This document shows, one piece after another, positions 1-10,464 of a DNA stretch of 64,000 nt. Each line of letters opens with the position of its first letter. Position 1 is the first letter of the stretch. Under the pieces are notes generated by a model that searched no databases, was not told where the DNA came from, and saw nothing but the letters and a program-made list of their open reading frames with translations. The position numbers were made by a program, and so were the translations under genes. This DNA is from a virus. The stretch covers positions 124,001 to 188,000 of the IMG/VR virus record IMGVR_UViG_3300046804_003469. The stretch is one strand, 5' to 3'.

Positions 1-3000
1 AATCATATCTATTTTCCAGGCCCCATGGATGGAAAACTTGAATTTTCTTATTACACATATGAAAATACTTTAGAATCTCAAATACTTGATTCTCAAAGAT
101 TAATTAGAAAAATATCTAATCCAGAACCTATTTCAAATCCAAAAGAAACCTATCCAGGAGCAACTGGAATTTTGGTTAATGGAGTTGAAATTTTAAATTA
201 TAAATCTAGAGATAGTATCTATTATGGATCAATAGAAGATATTGAAGTATTAAGATCAGGTGAAGGATTTAATGTTATAAATCCACCAGTGTTACAAATT
301 TCAGATTCCACAGGAACTGGTGCATCTGGACATTGCTGTGTAATTGGTTCATTGGATAGAATTGATATTGTTGATCCTGGTTTTGATTATTTGGATGAAC
401 CAAATATTGTAATCAAGGGTGGAAATGGTAAAAATGCAGAAGCTAAAGCCAGATTAATAGAATTTGAGCATATTGTATACTTTAATTCTCAACCAACTGC
501 GTTATGCGTAAACATATCTGATTCTTCCATAGTATTTCCAAAATATCATAAATTTAGAGATTTTGAATCTGTACTTTATAGATCATATGGTCAGCAAGAA
601 ATAACTGGATTAATTTCTGGATCAATATACTATGTTAAAGTTATAAACGAATATAAAGTACAGTTTTATTCTTCATTTGAAGATGCAGTTAATCAGGTTA
701 ATAAAATATCTTTAACTGGGCATGGGATTGGAAATCATAGTTTCCAGAGCACTAAAAATAAAAATAAAATAGGATCTATTGATATTATTGATCCTGGTTT
801 TGATTATGCTAATCAAAAAATTATTGTATCTTCGTCTGGAATTAATACTGCTTCTAATACTATATTATTCAAAAATCATGGTTATCAAAGTGGTGAAATA
901 GTAGTTTACAAACAGTCATCTGTAACTCCAATTTCAGGTTTAACCACACAAACTTCTTATTATGTAACTAAAGTTAATGATGATGAATTTAGACTATCAC
1001 GTATAAACAATCAAGCAGTAGGAATAAATTCTTCAAACTTAGAATTTTATTATACGACCAATCAATATGTAAATTTAACTTCAACTGGTGAAGGATTTCA
1101 TGAATTTAATTATGAACCAATTACTGTAGAAGTTATTGGAAATATTGGAGTTTCTTCTGTTTATAATCAAAATTTCAGTGCTATTCTTCAACCAATTTTT
1201 AAGGGAGGAATAAGCAAAGTATTTTTAGAAACTAATGGATCATCATACGGAAATGAAGAAATAATAAACTATGAAAAACAACCAACTTTATCTTTACTCA
1301 ATGGATCTGGTGCATTAGTAAGACCAGTAATTAACAATGGGTCTATAGTTGACATTTTAGTACAAAATCCTGGAATAAATTACAATTGTCCTCCAGATTT
1401 AGTAGTTAATGGTGATGGTTTTGGTGCTTTGTTAGTTCCTATAGTTGAAAATGGTTATTTAAAAAATATAAAAATAGTAGATGGTGGTTTTGGATATAAT
1501 GAAAGTAATACCACAATCAATGTTATCTCGACTGGTTATAATCAACAGTTAAAAGCAAACATTAAAAGTTGGAGAATTAATTTAGTTGAAAGAAGTATTC
1601 AAAATAATCAAATAACAGATGATGATGGATTTATTGATTCTGGTTTAAACGATAGTTATGGATTACAGTATACTCATGCTTACGCTGGAAGAAAATTCAG
1701 ATCTTCTACATTATCATCAAGATATGTTAATGGTGTTATTAGATATTATCCAGATTTACAAATGTCTGGAGGTATTGAAGTAGATTCTCCATCTCACTCT
1801 CCAATTATTGGTTGGGCATATGATGGAAATCCAATATATGGACCTTATGCATATTCATCCAAAGATGGAGGACCAATAAGATCATTAAAATCAAGTTATA
1901 TTTTACAAAACTCTTCAAATAGACCAAATATTTCTAATTATCCATTAGGAATATTTGTTGAAGACTATGTATATAATGCATCTGGTGATCTTGATGAATT
2001 TAACGGAAGATTTTGTAAAACACCAGAATTTCCTAATGGAGTTTATGCTTATTTTTGCACCATAGAGAATATTGTTCAATCTTTTGGACCTTTTAAAAAT
2101 TATAAAAAACCATCATTTCCATACATCATTGGAAACTACTATAAATCAAAACCAATTGATTTTAATTTCAACAAATCTTCAAATCAAAATGAAATTGATA
2201 TAAACAAAACTGGTTGGTTAAGAAATACTAGTGCTTATAATTTACTTCAAGAAAAAAGTGGTTATGATTATATTTTTAGACCTTATAAAATTAAAGAGCA
2301 ATTTTCAATTATTAACTCAGTATCTAGAGGAAAGGTAGATAGTATTGGCATTTTAACTGGGGGATATAATTATAAAGTTAAAGACAAAGTTATTTTTGAT
2401 AACACTAAAACAACAGGTACTGATGTATCTGCGGAAGTATCTTTAATAAAAGGTAAAAAGGTTAATTATGTAAGTACAGCATCATCTATTACCAACAATG
2501 TAGAACTTATTGCGGTTTCACCATCATCATTCGTAGGATTTACTACACTTCCACATGACTACAATAATAATGATATTGTATCATTTACTGGATTATATGA
2601 CTTTAAAAAATATGGGACAATCAAGATTTCAGAAAATCAATTATTCTTAAGAACTGGCGTTTCTTCAGTATTATATACTGGAATAGTTACTTATTTTGAT
2701 GTATTTGGATCTTTAGATTTTCCAAGAATTAGAGAAAATGACATTTATCAAATTGAAAACGAACAAGTAAAGATATTAAATATCGATCCATCATCATCAA
2801 GAATAAGAGTATTACGTAATCAAAATGGTACTGTTGGTGTTACATCATATAGTTCTGGATTTAGATGTTCCGAAATTACAAGAAAATTTGAAGTAAGTTT
2901 TGGTATTAGTTCTTCATATAGTTCTACACCAAACAAAGAAATATACTTTGATCCTTATGAATCTGTTGGTATAGGAACAAGCGTAGGTGTTGGAATCAAT

Positions 3001-6000
3001 TCTACAATTTATTTTTCAAATCCAGGAATTGGACCAAGATTTATAACAATTCCAACTAAAACAATATACTTACCAAATCATCAACTTAATACTGGATCTG
3101 AATTAATTTATTCATCTAATGGTGGAAGTCCAATATCAATTTCCACAGATGGTTATACTTCTACATCTTTACCTGATAATTCAGTAGTTTATGTAGCAAA
3201 AATAACTGATAATTTAATTGGCATATCCACAGTTTTGGTTGGGTTAGACACTACTGGTAATTTTTCTGGAATTGGAACAAATTCTTCAATAAGTACTCTA
3301 TATTTCACGAATAAGGGATCTGGAAATTATCATAGTTTTAAAACAAATTATCAAGATACACTAGTTGGAGATTTAAGTAGAAATACTGTAACTGTATTTA
3401 CAAAACAAAATCATAATTTACAATTAAATGATAATGTAATTATTGATATTTCATCTGGTATAACAACAGTGGTTAATGTTCAATATAATGATTATAATAG
3501 AAGATTAGTAGTTAATTCAAAAAACTTTAGTGAATCTGATGTAGATATATTGAAAAATACCATTAGAATTCCAAATCACAATTTCCAAGAAGGTCAAAAA
3601 GTAATCTATAAGTCTACAGCTTCAGGTATAGAGACAATATATTATGTTATTATTGTAGACTCTAATAGAATTAAACTTTCAAATAGTTATTATGAAGCAA
3701 CATTATCAAATCCAATAGAAGTTAATATTGGATTTGCTAAAACTTCTGGTTCATTATTACCTATTAATCCTCCAATTGAATTATATAAAAATAGTATAGT
3801 AAAATTTGATCTATCAGATTCTTCATTATCTTATAGTAAAAATTTCACTTCATATCCTGCTTTCCATTTCGATTTTTATAAGGATCCAGATTTTAAATAC
3901 AAATATGAAATTTCTGAAGGATCTTTATCTTATGAAGTGTATAGAATTGGAAAAATTGGTATTGATAGCACTGCCGCTGTTTATTTGACAATTACCGATA
4001 ACACTCCACAAAATTTATACTATAGATTAGAACCAATAGATCCAGTTAATAATTTACCAGAGAAATTAAGTATCATTGTAGATGATGATCAAGTAATTAA
4101 TCACAACAAATTATATTTTGTCGATAGTAAGTATAATGGAACTCATACAATAAGTGGAATTGGATCAACTTCATTTACATTTTCATTATTGGATACTCCA
4201 GAGAAAAATAGTTATTATCCATATGAAGGTGATTTAAATTATTACACAAATTCTTCAACTGCTTCTGGAGAAATATATGAATTAAAATTAACTTCTAAGG
4301 GTAGAAGTTATAACAATGTTCCAGATATAGTTGGTGTTGTTACAAATACTGGTAACTCTGCTATTCTCGAATGTCAAACTAACAGTATTGGTAAAATTCT
4401 TAATACTACAATTAAAGACATTGGATTTGATTATTCATCAGATTTATCTTTAAGACCATCTGCTAAACTACCTAGTTTAGTTAAATTGCAATCTTTATAT
4501 TCATTAGATTATATTGGTATTACTTCTTCTGGAAGAAATTATGTTACTCCTCCAGATTTACTTTTATTTGATGGTTATACTCAAAAAATAGTAACAGATG
4601 TTGATTTAAGATATGTCAAAAATAGAAATCGTGTAACAATTTTAAAGAATACTACTTCTCTTTATAATTCTATTCCAACAATTTTGCCAATTAATAATTC
4701 AAATGGAATAAAAATTAAATCAATCACTTACGAACCAACAACTGGAATTGCATCAGTAACTCTTGCCCCAAGTTACAGTGATAGAGATGTTTTTCCTTTT
4801 GAAGTTGGTGATAATGTTATGATTGAACATACTAGTGTAGGAATTGCTACTACTGGTAAAGGATATAATACTGAAGATTATAATTATCAGTTCTTCGAAA
4901 TTGTATCCATGGATCCAAATATTGGAGGAGCCAATGGAAGTGTAAGATTTAGTTTAAATGGATTATTGTCACCAGGAGAATATCCTGGAACATATGATTC
5001 TGATAATTCATTGGGTACAATTGTTCCCGAAAAATTCTTCCCAATATTTAAACCAGTATTAAAGAAAAATAATTTCTTTGTTGGTGAAACTGTAATTTCA
5101 AAATCATCCCAAACTACTGGTGTTGTTGATAGTTGGAATACTAATAGTAATTATCTTAAAGTATTAGAAGATAGAACAAAGTTTAATGTTGGTGAAACTA
5201 TTGTTGGAAAATCATCCAAAACGCAAGGAGTTATTTCAGATATAATAAGATTTGATGCTGTTTATGATGTTAATGGATCATCAATAGTCAGAAAAGGATG
5301 GAATCTTGATACTGGATTTTTAAATGAACATTCTCAAAGATTGCATGATAGTGATTATTATCAAAATTTCTCATATTCTTTAAAATCAAAAGTACCTTAT
5401 GATGTTTGGAACACATCCGTTTCTGTTCTCAATCATACCGCTGGATTTAAAAGATTTTCTGATTTAATTATAGAATCAGTTCCTATTCCAAAATCTAGCA
5501 ATATTGTTGGAATAGGAACTACAGTTAATGTTGGAGTTGGAACTGTACGAGATGATATTGTTGGAATGCAGACATCACAAAATAATGGAGACTTTAGTAG
5601 TAGAGTTGATATTATTGAATATGTTGATACAAATACAATTTATGATTTTGACCTAGTTAAGGAAAGAACTATTTCAAATAGATCAAATAATCTCGTTTTT
5701 AATTCTAGAGTTATACAGGATTATATTGAATCTGTAGGAAATAGAGTACTTATTCTTGATGATTTAAGTCCTAGTTTTAATAGCAATCCAAGACCTACAA
5801 TATTCACTCCAGTAGATCAATTTAATTTAAATTATTATAGATCTAAAAAATATTTTGCTTTAGTTCAGGATAGAGCAAATATTAATGGAAGACAGGCAAA
5901 CTTGGTAACATTAGTGCAAAATGGAAAATATGGATTTATAAGTCAATATGGTATTTTAAATACTATTTCTCAACTTGGATATTATGATTTTTCAATCTCT

Positions 6001-9000
6001 GGCGATAGAGGAAGTTTAGATTTTTATCCATTGCTTTATTCAATTAATAACTATGATATTTCTTTAGTTTCATTTGATACTATTGATAAATTTGTTGGAA
6101 TAGGAACTACAACTTTAGGTAATGTTGTTAAGATTGACTCATCAACATCATCTCTTCCTGTTGGATTCAGCACTCAGAAAAATATTGTTGGTATTTCAAG
6201 TACTTATAGAACTTCTAAAATTTTAGTTACTATAGGATCTACAGAAAATAATTATTATGAATACAATGAATTAACATTATTGCATGATGGTACAAATGTT
6301 AATATACTTGAATTTGGAAGATTGAATACGGATACTTTAGGATATAATGCTACTACTGGTCTTGGAACTTACAGTGCATCATTATCTGGATCAAATGTAT
6401 ATCTTAATTTCCAACCATATACATCATTAACACATAATTATGTTGTTAACACTGTAAATTTATCCATCGGCAATACAAGTACTACTGCTACGGATAGCAT
6501 TCTTCTTAGTAATAGTAATTTAAAATCTACACGAGTAGCAATTTCTTCTTCTCCATCACCATCAGCAGTTGGAATTGCCACTTACTCAAAATTATATTAT
6601 AAATCTTGTTACTTGATTGTTTCTATTGAAGATAAAACAAATCAAAAATATCAAGTATCTGAAGTAGCTTTAGTTGATGATGACATAACCACTTATCTTG
6701 TTGAATATGGAGTTGTTCCTGTAAGTTCTGGTTTAGGTACATTTTCAAGTTCAATAGTTGGAAGTGGTTCTACATTATCTACTGTTGTATATTTTACACC
6801 AAACCCAAACATTAATGCGGAAGTTAGAGTATTCCAGACTTCTTTAGGAAATTATGGATCCAATTTAACCTCATTATCCACAATAGATTTTGCTAAAAAT
6901 GCTGCAATAAATGCAAATAATGCAATTTATATTGGCAATGAATTAGATATTAAAAAGCAATTTGATTTGACATATAAGCAAAATCCAGTATTTGTACAAT
7001 CATTTGATTCTACTGATAATACAGTTGTAGATATTGCAAACGATCAATTCAATTTAATAAATCATTATTTTACGAATGGTGAAAAAGTAGTGTATTCTTA
7101 TGGTGATCCAACTTTATATTCTCCCGTAGGAATTGCAACTACAACAATTTCTGGAATATCGACAAATGTATTACCTTCATCACTTTATATTGTAAAGGTA
7201 AATGAATCTGCAGTTAAAGTTGCAGCATCGGCAACTGATGCATTATCATCTCCACCAAAAATATTGGATATTAATTCTCTTGGAATAGGTACGGTTCATA
7301 CATTTACAGCAGTCAATCAAAATGTCAAATCTTTAATTACAATTGATAATGTAATACAATCACCAATAGTTGGGACAAATGTAACATGTTTCCTCGATTC
7401 TGATATCGGAGGATCAAATGAAACATTAGTATTTACTGGTATTAGTTCGTTCTTTGGTGGTGATATTGTTCAAATTGATGATGAGTTGATGAAAATTCAA
7501 GCAATAGGAATTGGATCAACAAATTATGTTCTTGTCCAAAGACCTTGGTTGGGAACAGTAGCAAAACCTCATAGTAAAAACAGTTTAATTAAAAAGGTAA
7601 GTGGTAATTATAATATTGTTGATAATACTTTATACTTTGCCGAAGCACCTTATGGTAAATTTATACCTCCAAATACTTTCAATGATCCACTTGAAGTTGA
7701 TTATACTGGTTTAATAACAGCTTCATCATTCTCTGGAAGAATATTTTTAAGGTCTGGATTAAACAATTCTGGTTCCGAAGCTTATTCTGGAAATTATATT
7801 TTTGATGATATTTCTCAACAGTTCAATGGTACAAGAAATTCATTTAATATAACATCAAACAATCAAAATATTACTGGATTTTCAACAGGAAATGCAATAG
7901 TTTTATATAATGATATTTTCCAAAATCCTTTAGAATTTAATTCAATCAATAATATTGCAGATTACAGATTATTAGAAAATTCTGGAATTACATCAATTAC
8001 CTTTACTGGATCTAATTTATCTGCAAAATATGATATTAATACTGGCAATCTTCCTCGTGGTGGTATTATTTTATCAGTTGGATCATCTCAGGGATATGGT
8101 TATCAACCTTTAATCTCTGCGGGTGGTACATGTACATTATCTGGAATAGGTTCTATACAATCAATTAGTATCGGTAATAGTGGATCTGGATATAGAGTAG
8201 GAATTCAAACAGTTAGAGTTGGAGTTCAAACTTACAGTGTTGGGAAACCGAATATTACTTATGTTGGAATTGCTTCAATATCAAAAGGTAATATTGTAAG
8301 TGTTGCAATTACTAATCCAGGAGTAGGATATACCAACTATTCAACTTTTGCATATTCATATACATCTGCACAAATTTCTGCTGGTTCTACCATCATACCT
8401 TTGAATAATATTACTAATATTATTACTGGAAATTACATTTCAGTTGGTTCTGCATTGACAAATGTTTATGTTACTGGAATTGGAAGTACTTTTGTAACTA
8501 TTGGAGTTGCGAATACCACAAATAGAATTATTTCATATGGTTCTACAACAACCATCAAATCTTATAGTCCACCTAAAGTAATTTTTGACGACCCAATACC
8601 ATACACAAACATACCTTTATCTTATAGTTCTGAGTCTACTCCTGGAATTGGTACGCAGGCAACTATAGATATTGTAGTTGGACAAGGTTCAAGTGTAATT
8701 TCATTTGAAATTAAGAATTATGGTTATGCTTATGGTAATAAGGAAATACTAACTGTTCCAGTTGGAGGAAGCACTGGAATACCTACAGATACTACTAAAA
8801 CTTTTACAGAATTTAAATTATACATTGATAAAGTTTTCAATGATAAATTCTCTGGATGGACTGTTGGTGATTTACAAGTTTTAGATCCAATCAATGCATA
8901 TTTTGATGGGGTGAGAAAAGTATTTCCAATCAATTTAAATGGACAAAGAGTTTCAATTGTATCAAGAAAAGGATCTACAATAGAATTACAAGCAAATCTA

Positions 9001-10431
9001 TTAGTTTTTATTAATAATACTTTACAAGTTCCAGGAATTTCATATATCTTTAATGGTGGAAGTAACATAACATTCTTAGAAGCTCCTAAAGCAGGAGATC
9101 TATCGAAACTCGTATTTTATGCTGGAACTTCAAGCATTGATACTGTAGTAAGTAACATTTTAGAAAGTATTAAAGTAGGAGATACTGTTCAAGTTATTGG
9201 AGATACTAAAAATCTTGTAGAAAATGAAAGAGTAGTAACAGATATTGTTTCTACGGATGAAATTAATACTAATGTTTATCGCGGTCCAGGGATAACTTTA
9301 GATCAAACTTTATTGAGACCTTTGAATCTATATAAGCAAACTGAAGATAGAATTGTTTATGGAAAATATGTTGCAAAAGATAGACCTAGTTATGAACCTT
9401 TAATCTATCCATCAACGAATATTATTCAAAGTATTGGATCTGGAACTAGTGTATTCTATGTTGAAAATGTAAAAACTATATTTGATAATTTGAAAGAAAA
9501 TGTCAGTTCTGCATATCAATCCAAGATTGAAATTATTTCACAAGATGTTAATGTTGGTGCATATGCTACTGCAATAGTTTCTGCAGCTGGTTCTATAACT
9601 TCTTTCAATATAATCAATAGCGGAAGTGGTTATTTAAATAGTCCATCTGTTCACATTTCGTCTCCAACTGGAATAGGAACAACTGCAATTATTACATCAA
9701 CTATTGCAAATGGATCTATAACAAACTTATCAATATCTAATTCTGGATCTGGATATGATCCTCAAAATCCACCTTTACTTTTAATTGATCCTCCAACAAT
9801 AATAGACGAAGTGGATAATAATGTTTTATACTATGGAGATTTTGGTAATATTACTCAAATAAGAAAAACTTCTGTAGTTGGAGTAGCTTCTACTGGGTTA
9901 TACTTCAATTTCTTTATCCCATTAGATTCTCCTTTAAGAGATCAAACTGTAGTAGGAACTGCAATAACTATAAGTACTATTCAAAGTGGAGATTATTTTG
10001 TAGTAAATAACTCTAAAGTTGGGTCTGGTTTAACATCATTAAATTCGACCAATTCAACTGTTGGAATTGCAACTTCTTGTATTGATACTGTTTACCAAGT
10101 TCTTTCATCTTCAGTAGTATATAAAAATGTTGCTGGAATAGGAATAACAGCGGTTAAGGAAGTATTGGTTGGTGTATCTTCTTATAAAGGATATGATTTT
10201 AGTTTATCAACTTTTGATTGTACTACATTAACATTTGATTCAACATCTTCACAATTTACTTTTGATACAAATATAATTTATTATGCAAATTATAGTTGGG
10301 GTAAAATTATTCCATCCGCTAGAACAACAAGTTCATCTTTTAACTTCTATGGAACCAATGGAATTACTGGAATCACAACTTCTGCAATCATTAAACGTTA
10401 TAATCCTTTGACATACGTAAATTATACCTAA
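1..10431 (+). CDS. giant YHYH-domain virion structural protein (5' partial)
   Basis: The reading frame is open from base 1, so the gene probably starts upstream; the first ATG in the window is at 25 and would give 3468 residues. It is rich in Gly, Ser, Thr, Ile and Asn, with many short beta-type repeats ending in G(S/F/V)(G/D)Y, for example near nt 360-390, 780-810, 8170-8190, 9615-9635 and 9745-9760. A YHYH-type block containing IGWAYDGNPIYGPYAY lies near nt 1804-1851. Near nt 7380-7600 is a module with an IDDE core and a later R..LGT...H pattern, seen also in gp15 and the DUF4815 protein. There is no signal peptide or membrane segment. Its place before gp8 is where T4 has baseplate gene 7, but I see no sequence match to T4 gp7. 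Baseplate or fibre component is the inferred role; the YHYH family is known from cyanophage virions. Confidence 0.85.
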   Translation, partial: NHIYFPGPMDGKLEFSYYTYENTLESQILDSQRLIRKISNPEPISNPKETYPGATGILVNGVEILNYKSRDSIYYGSIEDIEVLRSGEGFNVINPPVLQISDSTGTGASGHCCVIGSLDRIDIVDPGFDYLDEPNIVIKGGNGKNAEAKARLIEFEHIVYFNSQPTALCVNISDSSIVFPKYHKFRDFESVLYRSYGQQEITGLISGSIYYVKVINEYKVQFYSSFEDAVNQVNKISLTGHGIGNHSFQSTKNKNKIGSIDIIDPGFDYANQKIIVSSSGINTASNTILFKNHGYQSGEIVVYKQSSVTPISGLTTQTSYYVTKVNDDEFRLSRINNQAVGINSSNLEFYYTTNQYVNLTSTGEGFHEFNYEPITVEVIGNIGVSSVYNQNFSAILQPIFKGGISKVFLETNGSSYGNEEIINYEKQPTLSLLNGSGALVRPVINNGSIVDILVQNPGINYNCPPDLVVNGDGFGALLVPIVENGYLKNIKIVDGGFGYNESNTTINVISTGYNQQLKANIKSWRINLVERSIQNNQITDDDGFIDSGLNDSYGLQYTHAYAGRKFRSSTLSSRYVNGVIRYYPDLQMSGGIEVDSPSHSPIIGWAYDGNPIYGPYAYSSKDGGPIRSLKSSYILQNSSNRPNISNYPLGIFVEDYVYNASGDLDEFNGRFCKTPEFPNGVYAYFCTIENIVQSFGPFKNYKKPSFPYIIGNYYKSKPIDFNFNKSSNQNEIDINKTGWLRNTSAYNLLQEKSGYDYIFRPYKIKEQFSIINSVSRGKVDSIGILTGGYNYKVKDKVIFDNTKTTGTDVSAEVSLIKGKKVNYVSTASSITNNVELIAVSPSSFVGFTTLPHDYNNNDIVSFTGLYDFKKYGTIKISENQLFLRTGVSSVLYTGIVTYFDVFGSLDFPRIRENDIYQIENEQVKILNIDPSSSRIRVLRNQNGTVGVTSYSSGFRCSEITRKFEVSFGISSSYSSTPNKEIYFDPYESVGIGTSVGVGINSTIYFSNPGIGPRFITIPTKTIYLPNHQLNTGSELIYSSNGGSPISISTDGYTSTSLPDNSVVYVAKITDNLIGISTVLVGLDTTGNFSGIGTNSSISTLYFTNKGSGNYHSFKTNYQDTLVGDLSRNTVTVFTKQNHNLQLNDNVIIDISSGITTVVNVQYNDYNRRLVVNSKNFSESDVDILKNTIRIPNHNFQEGQKVIYKSTASGIETIYYVIIVDSNRIKLSNSYYEATLSNPIEVNIGFAKTSGSLLPINPPIELYKNSIVKFDLSDSSLSYSKNFTSYPAFHFDFYKDPDFKYKYEISEGSLSYEVYRIGKIGIDSTAAVYLTITDNTPQNLYYRLEPIDPVNNLPEKLSIIVDDDQVINHNKLYFVDSKYNGTHTISGIGSTSFTFSLLDTPEKNSYYPYEGDLNYYTNSSTASGEIYELKLTSKGRSYNNVPDIVGVVTNTGNSAILECQTNSIGKILNTTIKDIGFDYSSDLSLRPSAKLPSLVKLQSLYSLDYIGITSSGRNYVTPPDLLLFDGYTQKIVTDVDLRYVKNRNRVTILKNTTSLYNSIPTILPINNSNGIKIKSITYEPTTGIASVTLAPSYSDRDVFPFEVGDNVMIEHTSVGIATTGKGYNTEDYNYQFFEIVSMDPNIGGANGSVRFSLNGLLSPGEYPGTYDSDNSLGTIVPEKFFPIFKPVLKKNNFFVGETVISKSSQTTGVVDSWNTNSNYLKVLEDRTKFNVGETIVGKSSKTQGVISDIIRFDAVYDVNGSSIVRKGWNLDTGFLNEHSQRLHDSDYYQNFSYSLKSKVPYDVWNTSVSVLNHTAGFKRFSDLIIESVPIPKSSNIVGIGTTVNVGVGTVRDDIVGMQTSQNNGDFSSRVDIIEYVDTNTIYDFDLVKERTISNRSNNLVFNSRVIQDYIESVGNRVLILDDLSPSFNSNPRPTIFTPVDQFNLNYYRSKKYFALVQDRANINGRQANLVTLVQNGKYGFISQYGILNTISQLGYYDFSISGDRGSLDFYPLLYSINNYDISLVSFDTIDKFVGIGTTTLGNVVKIDSSTSSLPVGFSTQKNIVGISSTYRTSKILVTIGSTENNYYEYNELTLLHDGTNVNILEFGRLNTDTLGYNATTGLGTYSASLSGSNVYLNFQPYTSLTHNYVVNTVNLSIGNTSTTATDSILLSNSNLKSTRVAISSSPSPSAVGIATYSKLYYKSCYLIVSIEDKTNQKYQVSEVALVDDDITTYLVEYGVVPVSSGLGTFSSSIVGSGSTLSTVVYFTPNPNINAEVRVFQTSLGNYGSNLTSLSTIDFAKNAAINANNAIYIGNELDIKKQFDLTYKQNPVFVQSFDSTDNTVVDIANDQFNLINHYFTNGEKVVYSYGDPTLYSPVGIATTTISGISTNVLPSSLYIVKVNESAVKVAASATDALSSPPKILDINSLGIGTVHTFTAVNQNVKSLITIDNVIQSPIVGTNVTCFLDSDIGGSNETLVFTGISSFFGGDIVQIDDELMKIQAIGIGSTNYVLVQRPWLGTVAKPHSKNSLIKKVSGNYNIVDNTLYFAEAPYGKFIPPNTFNDPLEVDYTGLITASSFSGRIFLRSGLNNSGSEAYSGNYIFDDISQQFNGTRNSFNITSNNQNITGFSTGNAIVLYNDIFQNPLEFNSINNIADYRLLENSGITSITFTGSNLSAKYDINTGNLPRGGIILSVGSSQGYGYQPLISAGGTCTLSGIGSIQSISIGNSGSGYRVGIQTVRVGVQTYSVGKPNITYVGIASISKGNIVSVAITNPGVGYTNYSTFAYSYTSAQISAGSTIIPLNNITNIITGNYISVGSALTNVYVTGIGSTFVTIGVANTTNRIISYGSTTTIKSYSPPKVIFDDPIPYTNIPLSYSSESTPGIGTQATIDIVVGQGSSVISFEIKNYGYAYGNKEILTVPVGGSTGIPTDTTKTFTEFKLYIDKVFNDKFSGWTVGDLQVLDPINAYFDGVRKVFPINLNGQRVSIVSRKGSTIELQANLLVFINNTLQVPGISYIFNGGSNITFLEAPKAGDLSKLVFYAGTSSIDTVVSNILESIKVGDTVQVIGDTKNLVENERVVTDIVSTDEINTNVYRGPGITLDQTLLRPLNLYKQTEDRIVYGKYVAKDRPSYEPLIYPSTNIIQSIGSGTSVFYVENVKTIFDNLKENVSSAYQSKIEIISQDVNVGAYATAIVSAAGSITSFNIINSGSGYLNSPSVHISSPTGIGTTAIITSTIANGSITNLSISNSGSGYDPQNPPLLLIDPPTIIDEVDNNVLYYGDFGNITQIRKTSVVGVASTGLYFNFFIPLDSPLRDQTVVGTAITISTIQSGDYFVVNNSKVGSGLTSLNSTNSTVGIATSCIDTVYQVLSSSVVYKNVAGIGITAVKEVLVGVSSYKGYDFSLSTFDCTTLTFDSTSSQFTFDTNIIYYANYSWGKIIPSARTTSSSFNFYGTNGITGITTSAIIKRYNPLTYVNYT

Positions 10432-10437
10432 TAAATA
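10431..10437 (+). promoter_or_regulatory. candidate late promoter (AATAAATA context)
   Basis: ATAAATA lies at the stop codon of the giant structural gene, 27 bases before the next start. It differs from the T4 late consensus TATAAATA only at the first base. Confidence 0.5.
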
Positions 10438-10464
10438 TTTCATAATTAGGTTTTTCTAAAAAAG

